Notes under the pieces: model-generated
Databases searched by the model: none
Told to the model about the DNA's origin: nothing
Seen by the model: only the letters and a program-made list of their open reading frames with translations
Assembly (NCBI RefSeq): GCF_019056515.1
Contig: NZ_CP064873.1
Span: 3,100,001-3,164,000, forward strand
DNA: 64,000 bases
Direction: 5' to 3'
DNA from: Microbacterium paraoxydans
Lineage (GTDB): Bacteria; Actinomycetota; Actinomycetes; Actinomycetales; Microbacteriaceae
Shown here: positions 33,697-42,451 of the stretch, piece after piece
Position numbering within the stretch: position 1 is the stretch's first letter
Layout: the number at the start of each line of letters is the position of its first letter
Program-made: the position numbers and the translations under genes

Positions 33697-35247
33697 CTAC
33701 TGGATGGAGGTGGTCCGCAGGTACTGCAGCGAGCCGTTCGCCATCGGGGTGAAGCCGTCGACGGTCGAGGCCGTCGCGGTGTAGGTGTAGCTGGTGAACA
33801 GCCAGATCCAGGCGGCGTTGTCCTCGAGGTTCTCGGAGACCTGCGCGTAGATGTCCTTGCGCTTCTCCGGGTCAGCCGTCTCGCGTCCCTCGGCGAAGAG
33901 CGCGTCGAGCTCGGGCGACGAGTACCCCGCGACCTGGTTCAGGTTGCCAGTGCTGGTGAAGTAACGGCCGTACATGCCGTCCGGGTCCGGGCGTCCGCCG
34001 TTGAGGGCGACCGCGGCGTCGAAGTCGGCCGCGATCCAGCGGTCCACGAACGCGCCGGACTCGAGCACCTCGAGGTCGAGCGTGATGTTCGCGTCGGCGA
34101 GCTGCGCCTTGAGGTTCTGCGCCTCGTTGACGGAGGTGGCGTACTCGCCCTGGGACACGATCGTCTTGACGGTGACGCCGTCCTCCTTGCCGGCCTTCTT
34201 CAGGTACTCGGCCGCCTTGTCGAGGTCACGCTCGGGGCACGGGCGCGCGTCGGGGTCGGACTTGAACGCGGGAGAGGTGATCGGACCGGTGACCTCGCCC
34301 TCGCCGAGCGCGGCGGTGTCGAGCACCTCCTGACGGTCGATCGCGCACTGCATCGCGAGGCGGACGTTCACGTCGGCGAGGTCGCCGCGCTGCGCGTTCA
34401 GCTGCAGGGCGTGGTAGCTGAGCTGCGGGGTGGTGGCGACCTCGACGTTCGCGCCCTCGGCCGTCTGCGCGACGAGCGGGTCGTCGAACACGGCCAGCTG
34501 CACGTTGCCGGACTGCATCGCCGAGACGATGGACGACTCGTCGGGGATCACGCGGAACTCGACGGTGTCGAGCAGCGCGGTGTCGCCCCAGTAGTCCTCG
34601 TTCTTGGCGAGGGTGAGCGACTGGCTCGCCTTCCGGTCCTCCAGCACGAACGGGCCGGTGCCGTTCGGGGTGGTGTTGAGCGCCTCTTCGGTGTCGTCCG
34701 ACGAGAGCATCGCCATGTTGATGACGGCGAGGTTCGCGGGCAGCGCGGCATCGGGGGCACTGAGGGTGAGGGTGACGGTGCTCTCGTCGGTGGCCTCGAC
34801 GGCGGCGACCGAGGCGAGGGAGCTCGCGGCCACGGCAGCGGTCGCCTCATCGGCGATCGCGTCCAGCGAGTACTTCACGTCGGCGGAGTCGAAGGCGCTG
34901 CCGTCCGCGAACGTGACGCCCTCGCGGAGGTGGAGGGTGACCGTGAGGCCGTCTTCGGAGACGTCCCAGGACTCGGCGAGACCGGGGACGACGTTGAGCT
35001 CCTCGTCGAACTCGGTCAGCGTGCCGTACAGGTTCTGCAGGACGTTGACCGCCTGGAACTGGGTGGCCTTCCACGGGAAGAGGGTGTCGGGATCGCTCGT
35101 GACGCCGATGACCAGGTCGCCGCCGGCGGATCCGGATCCGGTGTCGGACGGGTTCGACGCCGGTGCGGAACACCCGGTGATGACGAGCGCCGCGGCGAGG
35201 CCCGTGGCGGTGAGGGCGCCGAGAGACGCCCACCGTGCTGTGCTCAT
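33697..35247 (-). CDS. ABC peptide-type solute-binding lipoprotein (family 5)
   Basis: 516 aa. A lipoprotein signal ends in LVITGC (Cys26 is lipidated). DLVIGVTSDPDTLFPWK starts the mature family-5 fold, and LTVTLHLREGVTFADGSAFDSADVKYSLD is the typical second block. It captures peptides or, by context, muropeptides outside the membrane. ATG 35247 has AGGAGG upstream. First gene of the operon, and divergent from the RpiR-type regulator. Confidence 0.93.
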   Translation of the reverse strand: MSTARWASLGALTATGLAAALVITGCSAPASNPSDTGSGSAGGDLVIGVTSDPDTLFPWKATQFQAVNVLQNLYGTLTEFDEELNVVPGLAESWDVSEDGLTVTLHLREGVTFADGSAFDSADVKYSLDAIADEATAAVAASSLASVAAVEATDESTVTLTLSAPDAALPANLAVINMAMLSSDDTEEALNTTPNGTGPFVLEDRKASQSLTLAKNEDYWGDTALLDTVEFRVIPDESSIVSAMQSGNVQLAVFDDPLVAQTAEGANVEVATTPQLSYHALQLNAQRGDLADVNVRLAMQCAIDRQEVLDTAALGEGEVTGPITSPAFKSDPDARPCPERDLDKAAEYLKKAGKEDGVTVKTIVSQGEYATSVNEAQNLKAQLADANITLDLEVLESGAFVDRWIAADFDAAVALNGGRPDPDGMYGRYFTSTGNLNQVAGYSSPELDALFAEGRETADPEKRKDIYAQVSENLEDNAAWIWLFTSYTYTATASTVDGFTPMANGSLQYLRTTSIQ

Positions 35248-35368
35248 TGCTGTTTCCTCCTGGCTGGGACCGCGTCGCCCTGGCTCGGATCAGGCGGTGC
35301 TGCCTGATGCCCCGCGAACATCGTCGGTCTGGGTAAGTACCAAAAGTACACGAAAGCATCTACGCATG

Positions 35369-35397
35369 TAACAGAAGTTCCTCTAGTGTTATGAACA
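35369..35397. promoter_or_regulatory. Candidate operator in the transporter/RpiR divergent promoter
   Basis: TAACA (35369-35373) and TGTTA (35387-35391) are inverted, and TGTT-ATG-AACA (35387-35397) is a second small palindrome overlapping it. TAGTGT (35384-35389) could be the regulator's -10 box. The site is plausible for the RpiR-family protein encoded next to it. Confidence 0.4.
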
Positions 35398-35412
35398 CCG
35401 ATCGGAGACCCC

Positions 35413-36315
35413 ATGCCCCACGATGCCGCTCGCGACGACGCCGGCACCCATCTCGTGCTCGTGCGGATGCGCGCCCTGCGCCCAGAACTCCGTCCGAGCG
35501 AGCAGCGCATCGCCGACCTGTTCCTCGCCGACCCCGCCGGAACCGCCGGGCTCTCCGTCGCCGAGCTCGCGCACCGCTGCGACACCTCGACCACGTCCGT
35601 CGTGCGGTTCTGCAAGCGTCTCGGGTACGAGCATGTGCGCGAGCTGCGCAACCATGTGCTGCGGGAGGTCGAACGCGAGACCTTCGACACCGCCGCGCTC
35701 CCCGCCGTGTCCGGCGACATCGACCGCAACGACACCCTCGCCGACATCGTCGCGAAGGTGTCGCTCGCCGAGACGCTCTCCCTCGCCGACACCGCCAAGG
35801 TGCTCGACACCGACGCGCTCCGCGCCACGGTCGAGGCGATCACCTCCTCCACCCGGGTGGACATCTTCGGCGTGGGGGCGAGCTCCATCGTCGGGCTCGA
35901 CCTCCAGCGCAAGCTCACCCGGATCGGGCGGACGGCGTTGGAGTGGTCCGACCCGCACGCCGCCTGGACCTCGGCCGCCACCCTCGGGCCGGGGAACGTC
36001 GCGATCGCCGTCTCGCACACGGGAGCCACGACCGACACCATCGAGTTCCTCCTGCTCGCCCGGCAGGCGGGCGCCACGACCATCGCCATCACCAACCACG
36101 CCGGCTCCCCGCTCGCCGGTCGGGCCGACATCGTGCTGACCACCGCCGCGCGCGAGACGGGCTTCCGCTCCGGGGCCCTGGGCAGCCGGATCGCCCAGCT
36201 CATGGTCGTCGACTGCATCTTCATCGGGGTCGCGCAGTCCAACTACGACCGCTCGATGGAGGCCCTCCGCGACACCTTCGCCGCCGTGCATCACGTGCGC
36301 GCGGGCGGTGCCTGA
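35413..36315 (+). CDS. MurR/RpiR-family transcriptional regulator
   Basis: 300 aa. N-terminal HTH (SEQRIADLFLADPAG, then HRCDTSTTSVVRFCKRLGY) and a C-terminal SIS sugar-phosphate domain (FGVGASSIVGLDLQRKL; VSHTGATTDTIE). MurR binds MurNAc-6P in E. coli; divergence from a murQ/anmK operon suggests the same ligand here. ATG 35413 has GGAG nearby. It is followed after one base by the MFS gene. Confidence 0.9.
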   Translation: MPHDAARDDAGTHLVLVRMRALRPELRPSEQRIADLFLADPAGTAGLSVAELAHRCDTSTTSVVRFCKRLGYEHVRELRNHVLREVERETFDTAALPAVSGDIDRNDTLADIVAKVSLAETLSLADTAKVLDTDALRATVEAITSSTRVDIFGVGASSIVGLDLQRKLTRIGRTALEWSDPHAAWTSAATLGPGNVAIAVSHTGATTDTIEFLLLARQAGATTIAITNHAGSPLAGRADIVLTTAARETGFRSGALGSRIAQLMVVDCIFIGVAQSNYDRSMEALRDTFAAVHHVRAGGA

Positions 36316-36316
36316 G

Positions 36317-37459
36317 ATGAGCGCGAGCCGACTCCGCGTCGGGCTGTTCACGGCGTTCGGCGGCCTCGGCGTGACCGCGGCGTTCGTCCCGGCCGTCCTT
36401 CCGTCCGCAGAGCACGCGACGGACGCCGACCTGAGTGCCGCCGTGCCCGTCCTCTTCGCGGGACTCCTCGTGGGCGTGCTGCTGTCGGGCCCGCTCCTGG
36501 TGCGCCGACCGCCCCGGACGACGCTCGTGCTGGGCAGCCTCCTGCAGGCGGCCGCCATCGTCGGTGTCGCCCTCGCGACGGATCCGGGCGTCTTCATCGC
36601 GGCCGCCGCGCTCGCGGGGCTCGGGTTCGGTCTCGTCGAGGCCGCGGGCTCCGTGGCAGCCAAGGCCGCCAGCACGGGGAGCGCGACCGGGGTGCTGAGC
36701 GCCCTGATGGGCACGGTCGCCGTGTGCGCCGCCGTCACACCGCTCGTGGTCGCGCTCGGGGCCGGCGCCCGTCCGGCCCTGGCGCTGCTCGCGACCGTAC
36801 CCGTGGCGACCGTCGCGGTGCTCGCCGGCGCCAGCACTCTCGCCCGTGCGACCGAGGCCCCGGCGCGACGGGATGCACGCTCCCTGCTCGTCCTCCTCCC
36901 CTTCGCGCTGGCTCTGCCCCTCTACGTCGGCGTGGAGACCGTCCTGTCGGGCTGGTCGGCCGTGATCCCGGAGCGGGCGCTCGCGATCGAGCCCGCCACC
37001 GCCGCCCTCGGCACCTCGGCCTTCTGGGCGCTGATGGCCGTCGGCCGCTTCGGCGCCGCCGCTCTCCGGCGCGCGGCGGTTCCGCCGCTCGCCCTGCTGG
37101 CGACCGCGACGGGGGCTGCCGCCGTCCTCCTGGTGCTCGCCGGCGAGCTCCTCGGCGAGCAGCCGGTCGCGGCGCTGCTCATCCTGGCCGTCGTGGTGGT
37201 CCTGCTGGCCCCGAGCTACGGCCTCATCCTCGGACTCGCGCTCGACCGACTCGATCCGGCCCGCAGCGCCGCGGTCACCGGGGCGCTCGTGGCCTGCGGC
37301 GCGGTCGGCGGCACGTTCGTCCCGACGCTCGTCCTGCTGATCGGGCGCGACCCGGCGTCGAGCGTCACGTTCCTCGTGTCCGCCGTGTTGTGCGCGGTCA
37401 TCCCCGTGCTCATGCTCGTGGCGTCGCACTCCGGGCGCGCCGTCCCGGCGTTGCGGTGA
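36317..37459 (+). CDS. MFS transporter
   Basis: 380 aa with about 11-12 hydrophobic segments and the duplicated MFS layout; GLGFGLVEAAGSVAAKAAS is a conserved half-one segment. It starts one base after the regulator's stop (ATG 36317) and is therefore probably cotranscribed with it. It may move sugars or peptides of the muropeptide pathway, but no motif fixes the substrate. Confidence 0.85.
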   Translation: MSASRLRVGLFTAFGGLGVTAAFVPAVLPSAEHATDADLSAAVPVLFAGLLVGVLLSGPLLVRRPPRTTLVLGSLLQAAAIVGVALATDPGVFIAAAALAGLGFGLVEAAGSVAAKAASTGSATGVLSALMGTVAVCAAVTPLVVALGAGARPALALLATVPVATVAVLAGASTLARATEAPARRDARSLLVLLPFALALPLYVGVETVLSGWSAVIPERALAIEPATAALGTSAFWALMAVGRFGAAALRRAAVPPLALLATATGAAAVLLVLAGELLGEQPVAALLILAVVVVLLAPSYGLILGLALDRLDPARSAAVTGALVACGAVGGTFVPTLVLLIGRDPASSVTFLVSAVLCAVIPVLMLVASHSGRAVPALR

Positions 37460-37581
37460 CCGACTCTTCCTCCCCCATCGAGCCTGCACGCGACCTCTTC
37501 ACAGATGCCGGAATTCCGACCGGCGCCCGCACGGCGACCACGTATCGTCAAAGCCACACCCGCACCGAGGAAGGGAGCACC

Positions 37582-37983
37582 GTGTCCGCGGACACCCTCA
37601 CGATCATCGTCAGCGCGATCGGCGTCGTGCTCACCCTCGGCGCGAGTCTGTTCGCGGCAGGGGCGTGGATGATCCGTCGCATCGACGAGCGTCTCGGCGC
37701 CGTCGACCACCGGCTCTCCACAGGCATCGGCTCCGTCGAAGAGAAGCTCGGCGCACGCATCGGCTCCGTCGAAGAGAAGCTCGGCGCACGCATCGACTCC
37801 GTCGAAGAGAAGCTCGGCGCACGCATCGACTCCGTCGAAGAGAAGCTCGGCGCACGCATCGACACCGTTGAAGAGAAGCTCGGCGCCCGCATCGATGCGG
37901 TGGCGGCGGACGTCACGGACCTGAAGATCGCCGTCGCCCGGCTCGAAGGGCCCCCGCGACACCTGCTCGTGTCAGGGAGCTGA
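37582..37983 (+). CDS. Membrane-anchored coiled-coil protein built of 11-residue repeats
   Basis: 133 aa: a membrane segment (about residues 5-30, TIIVSAIGVVLTLGASLFAAGAW), then five copies of the hendecad SVEEKLGARID, preceded by a degenerate copy, then VAADVTDLKIAVARLE. Hendecads form right-handed or straight coiled coils. GTG 37582 has GGAAGGGAG five bases upstream. It has the same plan as the heptad-repeat protein at 20725-21093 with a different repeat. Function is unknown. Confidence 0.75.
   Translation: MSADTLTIIVSAIGVVLTLGASLFAAGAWMIRRIDERLGAVDHRLSTGIGSVEEKLGARIGSVEEKLGARIDSVEEKLGARIDSVEEKLGARIDTVEEKLGARIDAVAADVTDLKIAVARLEGPPRHLLVSGS
37732..37896 (+). repeat. 33-bp coding tandem repeat, five units
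   Basis: Units begin TCCGTCGAAGAG at 37732, 37765, 37798 and 37831, and ACCGTTGAAGAG at 37864. Units 1-4 are nearly identical at the DNA level. Confidence 0.88.
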
Positions 37984-37991
37984 CACTCACG

Positions 37992-38894
37992 TCAGCGCAG
38001 GACGAGGGCGGCGGCGCCGATCAGCGGCCCCTCGTCGCCCAGGCCCGAGCGGACGACGAGGGTGCGACGGGAGTACTCGTGCACGGCGCTGGCGGTGAGA
38101 GCCTGCTGGACGAGGTCGATGTAGTCCGCCGACACCCGCGAGAAGCCGCCGCCGATGGCGACGACGTCGAGGTCGACGAGGGTGGCGGCATCGGCCAGTG
38201 CCTCCCCGACGGCGCGGGCCGAGCGCTCGATCGCCGCGCGGGCGACGGCGACACCGGCCTCGGCGTCCCGGGCCAGGTCCTCCCCGGTCGCGCCGGACCA
38301 GCCCTGCTCCCGCGCCCAGGCGGCACTGGCAGGTCCGGAGGCGATCTCCTCGAGAGTGAGCCCGCCCTCGCGGCGCACCTGCCCGAGGTGCCCGGCGTTG
38401 CCGCTCGCCCCGGGCACATACGCACCGCCCACGACGAAACCGCCGCCGACGCCGGTGGACACGACGATCGACAACGAGGCTCCCGCCTGCTGCGTCGCCC
38501 CCAGCCACGACTCCGCGAGCGCGAGCGCGCCGCCGTCGTGACCCAGGACCGCCGGGACGTCCCGTCCGAGTGCGGCCGAGGCCGCACGGGCGACCGCGTC
38601 GACGAGGCCGAACCCCCGCGCGAGGGGCATGTTCACCGGCAGGATCTCACCGCGGGTCCGATCCACGGGACCCGCGCTGCCGATCCCGGCGCCGACGAGC
38701 TCCGCGTCGGCAGGGAGGGCGGCGAGCGCATGCCGCACGATCGCGTCGACCGCCGCCGTCAGCGACGCCGACGTCGCCTCCCGACCGGTGGGCTGCCGGC
38801 TGCGGCTGCCGGGGACGAGCGTGCCGTCGTCGGCGACGAGGGCGGCCTCCATCTTCGTGCCGCCCACGTCGACGGCCAGCGCATAGCGGCTCAC
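37992..38894 (-). CDS. ROK-family sugar kinase-like protein
   Basis: 300 aa. AVDVGGTKMEAAL binds ATP phosphate, GHDGGALALAESW carries the catalytic Asp, and GNAGHLGQV the conserved His. The CxCGxxGCxE zinc site of classical ROK kinases is absent (the region reads REGGLTLEEIASGPA), as in some actinobacterial ROK members. The substrate could be glucose, GlcNAc or ManNAc. GTG 38894 overlaps the pyrE stop by four bases. Confidence 0.85.
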   Translation of the reverse strand: MSRYALAVDVGGTKMEAALVADDGTLVPGSRSRQPTGREATSASLTAAVDAIVRHALAALPADAELVGAGIGSAGPVDRTRGEILPVNMPLARGFGLVDAVARAASAALGRDVPAVLGHDGGALALAESWLGATQQAGASLSIVVSTGVGGGFVVGGAYVPGASGNAGHLGQVRREGGLTLEEIASGPASAAWAREQGWSGATGEDLARDAEAGVAVARAAIERSARAVGEALADAATLVDLDVVAIGGGFSRVSADYIDLVQQALTASAVHEYSRRTLVVRSGLGDEGPLIGAAALVLR

Positions 38895-39451
38895 TGCGGG
38901 TCGAGTCCGAGATCGTCGAGGTCGAAGGCCGCGCGCCACTCCAGGCCCTCGGCCTCGATGGCGGCCTGCGCGCCGGTCTTGCGGTCGACGATCACCGCGA
39001 CCGCGACGACCTCCGCACCTTCCTTGCGCAGCGCCTCGACCGCCTTGAGCGCGGACTGCCCGGTGGTCGAGGTGTCCTCCAGCACGACCACGCGCTTGCC
39101 CTTCACGTCGGCGCCCTCGATCTGGCGACCGCGTCCGTGGTCCTTCGGCTCCTTCCGCACGACGAACGCGTCGAGCGGACGGTCAGTGCCGACCGAGGCA
39201 TGCAGGACGGCGTTCGCGATCGGGTCGGCGCCGAGCGTCAGACCGCCGACGGCGACGACGTCGAGATCGGCGATCAGGTCGAGCATGATGCGGCCGATGG
39301 CCGGGGCGGCGCGGTGGTCGAGGGTGAGCTTGCGCATGTCGACGTAGTACGTCGCCTTCTTGCCGCTGGAGAGGGTGAAATCGCCGTGGAACACCGCCTC
39401 GTCCGTGATGAGGGCGAGGAGGGTCTGGCGGTCTGCGTCGAGTGCGGTCAC
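38891..39451 (-). CDS. pyrE: Orotate phosphoribosyltransferase
   Basis: 186 aa. Makes OMP from orotate and PRPP. The PRPP loop is VVVLEDTSTTGQSALKAVEAL, and FTLSSGKKATYYVDMRKLTL is the N-terminal substrate segment. GTG 39451 is chosen because it follows TACACT by seven bases; an in-frame GTG at 39472 would start upstream of the promoter. It shares a 37-bp divergent promoter region with xth. Confidence 0.95.
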   Translation of the reverse strand: MTALDADRQTLLALITDEAVFHGDFTLSSGKKATYYVDMRKLTLDHRAAPAIGRIMLDLIADLDVVAVGGLTLGADPIANAVLHASVGTDRPLDAFVVRKEPKDHGRGRQIEGADVKGKRVVVLEDTSTTGQSALKAVEALRKEGAEVVAVAVIVDRKTGAQAAIEAEGLEWRAAFDLDDLGLDPQ

Positions 39452-39458
39452 GGCATCC

Positions 39459-39482
39459 AGTGTAGGAGGCACACCCTAGGCT
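39459..39482. promoter_or_regulatory. Back-to-back leaderless promoters of pyrE and xth
   Basis: TACACT on the minus strand (39459-39464) sits seven bases from the pyrE GTG, and TAGGCT on the plus strand (39477-39482) six bases from the xth ATG. Both promoters fit in 37 bp, so their polymerases must compete for the same DNA. Confidence 0.55.
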
Positions 39483-39488
39483 GGACGC

Positions 39489-40334
39489 ATGCGCTTGGCC
39501 ACCTGGAACGTCAACTCCATCCGCACCCGCGTCACCCGCACCGTCGAGTTCGCCGTCCGTGAAGACATCGACGTGCTCGCGATGCAGGAGGTGAAGTGCA
39601 AGCCGGAGCAGTTCCCATATGCGCCCTTCGAGGAGGCCGGCTACCACGTCGAGGTGCACGGCCTGAATCAGTGGAACGGCGTCGCCATCGCCAGCCGGCT
39701 GCCGATCACCGACGTCCGCACCGCCTTCGACGGCATGCCCGGGTTCGCGAAGGGCCACGAGGGCCCCGACGCCCCGCAGGAGGCGCGTGCCCTGGGCGTC
39801 ATGGTCGACGGCGTGCGCGTCTGGAGCCTGTACGTGCCCAACGGCCGCTCGCTCGACGACCCGCACTACGTCTACAAGCTGCACTGGCTCGAGCAGCTCA
39901 AGCAGTCCACGGCGGACGAGCTGTCGGCGAATCCCGACCTTCCGCTCGCCCTCGTCGGCGACTTCAACATCATCCCGTTCGACCACGACAACGGCGATCC
40001 CGACATCGTGGTCGGCCGCTCCACCCACGTCTCCCCCGCCGAGCGCGACGCGTTCTTCGCGCTGACCGACGCGGGCGTGACCGACGTCGTGCGCCCGCTG
40101 CTCCCCGAGGGTTACACCTACTGGGACTACCAGCGGTTGAAGTTCCCGCGCAACGAGGGCATCCGGATCGACTTCATCCTCGGCTCGAAGACGTTCGCCG
40201 ATGCCGTCACCGGGGCGTCGATCCACCGCAACGAGCGCAAGGGCGAGCAGCCCAGCGACCACGTGCCCGTGGTGGTCGATCTGGACTTCGGCGGCGACGA
40301 CGCCGACGACGACCTGCCGATGATCTTCTCCTGA
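39489..40334 (+). CDS. xth: Exodeoxyribonuclease III
   Basis: 281 aa AP endonuclease/3' exonuclease. RLATWNVNSIRTR, MQEVKC (metal Glu), QWNGVAI, GDFNIIPFDHD and the terminal QPSDHVPVVVDL (catalytic Asp-His) are all present. ATG 39489 is six bases after TAGGCT. A Cof-type phosphatase follows 28 bases downstream. Confidence 0.95.
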   Translation: MRLATWNVNSIRTRVTRTVEFAVREDIDVLAMQEVKCKPEQFPYAPFEEAGYHVEVHGLNQWNGVAIASRLPITDVRTAFDGMPGFAKGHEGPDAPQEARALGVMVDGVRVWSLYVPNGRSLDDPHYVYKLHWLEQLKQSTADELSANPDLPLALVGDFNIIPFDHDNGDPDIVVGRSTHVSPAERDAFFALTDAGVTDVVRPLLPEGYTYWDYQRLKFPRNEGIRIDFILGSKTFADAVTGASIHRNERKGEQPSDHVPVVVDLDFGGDDADDDLPMIFS

Positions 40335-40356
40335 CCCTTCGACAGGCTCAGGGACC
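40335..40356 (+). repeat. 22-bp dispersed repeat, intergenic copy
   Basis: Begins CCCTTCGACAGGCTC directly after the xth stop. Related copies are inside two genes at 5342-5363 and 16855-16876. Confidence 0.6.
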
Positions 40357-40362
40357 TACCCC

Positions 40363-41169
40363 GTGCGGCTGATCGCGACCGACCTCGACGGCACCCTGAT
40401 CGACAGCTCGTCCGCGGTGTCGCCGCGCACCCGTGCCGCGCTCGATGCCGCGCGGGACGCGGGCGTCGCGGTGGTGCCCGTCACTGCCCGCCAGCCGATC
40501 GGCCTGCGCGTGATCGCCGCCGACGCCGGCTTCGACGGGTGGGCGCTGTGCGGCAACGGCGCGTACGCGACACATCTCACCGAGGGCCGCATGCTGTTCG
40601 CCGAGGAGCTGCCGCCCGCGACGCTGCGCACTCTCGCCGACGCGCTGCGCGCCAGCGTCCCCGGCCTCCTCTTCGCGAGCGTGCGGGAGGGCGGCGAGAC
40701 ATTCGTCGCACAGCACGGCTATGCGGCGATCGCGCAGCTGTCCGACCACAAACGCGACCCCGCGACGATGGGCGGCGTGCCGCTGGACGAGGTGCTCGCG
40801 GCGCCGACGCTCAAGCTCGTGATCCGGCACCCCGAGCTCGCGCCCGCCGCACTCTTCGAGACCCTGCGATCCCTCGAGCTCACTGGCTTCGAGGCCACGC
40901 TGTCCGGCGCCCCGTTCGTCGAGGTCATGGCGCAGGGCGTCACGAAGGCCACGGGACTCGCGCGCCTCTGCACGCACCTCGGCATCGATCGCTCCGACGT
41001 CGTGGCGTTCGGAGACGCCCTCAACGACGTCGAGATGCTCCGCTGGGCCGGTCACGGCGTGGCCATGGCACACGCGGAACCCGTCGTGCAGGAGGCCGCG
41101 CACGAGACCACCGCGACCAACGACGACGACGGCGTGGCCCGCGTGATCGAGCGCCTGCTCGGCCCCTGA
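40363..41169 (+). CDS. Cof-type HAD phosphatase
   Basis: 268 aa. Motif I is IATDLDGTLIDSS at the N-terminus, and motif IV is VAFGDALNDVEMLRWAG near the end, with a large type IIB cap between. Such enzymes remove phosphate from sugar phosphates, flavin or pyridoxal compounds; the substrate is unknown. GTG 40363 has no clear ribosome site. A short GC hairpin (CGGCCC/GGGCCG, 41160-41178) spans the stop. Confidence 0.9.
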   Translation: MRLIATDLDGTLIDSSSAVSPRTRAALDAARDAGVAVVPVTARQPIGLRVIAADAGFDGWALCGNGAYATHLTEGRMLFAEELPPATLRTLADALRASVPGLLFASVREGGETFVAQHGYAAIAQLSDHKRDPATMGGVPLDEVLAAPTLKLVIRHPELAPAALFETLRSLELTGFEATLSGAPFVEVMAQGVTKATGLARLCTHLGIDRSDVVAFGDALNDVEMLRWAGHGVAMAHAEPVVQEAAHETTATNDDDGVARVIERLLGP

Positions 41170-41184
41170 ACCGGGCCGCCGCGG

Positions 41185-42372
41185 TCAGGCGGCCCCACTC
41201 GGACGGGCGTCGGCACGCGGCGGTCGGAGACCGAGGAGAGCCAGGGCGCCCGCTCCCGCCGTGAGCGCCGCGATGACGCCGATCCCGACCGCCGGTACCG
41301 TCGCCGTCGCCACAGCCCCCGCGACGAGCGGACCGCCCGCGTCGCCCAGCTCCCGGCCCAGCTCCGCGCTCCCCATCGTGCGCCCCATGCGCTCCGCGGG
41401 CGTCGATGCCGCGAGGTGCGAGAACGCCACCGGCGTGGCCAGCCCCACCCCGGCACCGACCAGCACACCCGTGAGGCACAACACGACCGGGGTCACCCAG
41501 AGGGCCGAGAGGCCTATGCCCACGCCGATGAGAAGCAGCCCGCCGACCGCCCCGAGGCGGACCGAGAGCCGGCCACGGTCGTGCGCCGCCCCGACCAGCG
41601 GCTGCACGATGCTCGACACGACCGCCAGTACCGTGACGATCGCCATGCTGCCCACGGTGCCGAGTCCGGCCTCCCGGCCGAGCAGGGGGAGGAAGCCGAC
41701 GGCCACGGCGAGCGCGCCGGTCGTCGCCGCCAGCACCAGCGTCGGGACGAGGAATCCCGGGGCGAGGAGCTCCCAGCCGAGGTCCACGAGGGTCACCCGT
41801 TTCCGGGGCAGCACGGGCACGACCGGGACGGCGACCAGCACCCATCCCGCCGCGGCCAGCCCGAGCACGGCCAGGGCCCAGAACAGCGCCGGGATGCCGC
41901 CCGCCACCACGAGCAGCGCACCGAGCAGGGGGCCGAGCGCATATCCGAGACTCTTCCAGGAGCCGTAGCGGCCGAAGTACCGGCCACGCGACGCCTCGTC
42001 CGTCAACCGCGCCACCGCAGCGGAGGAGGCCGGCGAGAACGCCGAGGCCGCCGCCCCCTGGCCGAAGCGTGCGATCACGAGGCCGATCATTCCCGGGGCC
42101 ATCGCTCCGACCACCGAGAACGCGGCGAAGGCCAGCAGCCCCCCGAGGATCACGGGACGCACCCCGACCCGGTCGCTGAGCGCCCCGAAGAGCGGCTTGA
42201 GCAGCACCTCCGCAAGGTCGTACAGCGCGAGCGTGAAGCCGAACGCCAGCAGCGTCCAGCCGATGTCCTCGGTCTCGGCGCCCAGGGCGGCTGCGATGCC
42301 GTGCGCGCCGAACGCGGTGGTGAAGCCGGCGAGGTAGAGCGGTGCCAGGCGCGGGCGCGTCGAGGAGGTCAC
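41185..42372 (-). CDS. MFS transporter
   Basis: 395 aa with 12 hydrophobic segments. FGALSDRVGVRPVILGG is MFS motif A. It resembles drug-type (DHA1) exporters, but no specific group is evident. GTG 42372. It converges on the Cof-type phosphatase and diverges from the histidine kinase. Confidence 0.88.
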   Translation of the reverse strand: MTSSTRPRLAPLYLAGFTTAFGAHGIAAALGAETEDIGWTLLAFGFTLALYDLAEVLLKPLFGALSDRVGVRPVILGGLLAFAAFSVVGAMAPGMIGLVIARFGQGAAASAFSPASSAAVARLTDEASRGRYFGRYGSWKSLGYALGPLLGALLVVAGGIPALFWALAVLGLAAAGWVLVAVPVVPVLPRKRVTLVDLGWELLAPGFLVPTLVLAATTGALAVAVGFLPLLGREAGLGTVGSMAIVTVLAVVSSIVQPLVGAAHDRGRLSVRLGAVGGLLLIGVGIGLSALWVTPVVLCLTGVLVGAGVGLATPVAFSHLAASTPAERMGRTMGSAELGRELGDAGGPLVAGAVATATVPAVGIGVIAALTAGAGALALLGLRPPRADARPSGAA

Positions 42373-42451
42373 ACCTGATCCTGGCAGACGTACCGCTCGT
42401 CTCCGTCGCGCGGGGGATGCCGCGCGACGACCCCCGCCCTACGGTGGAGGG

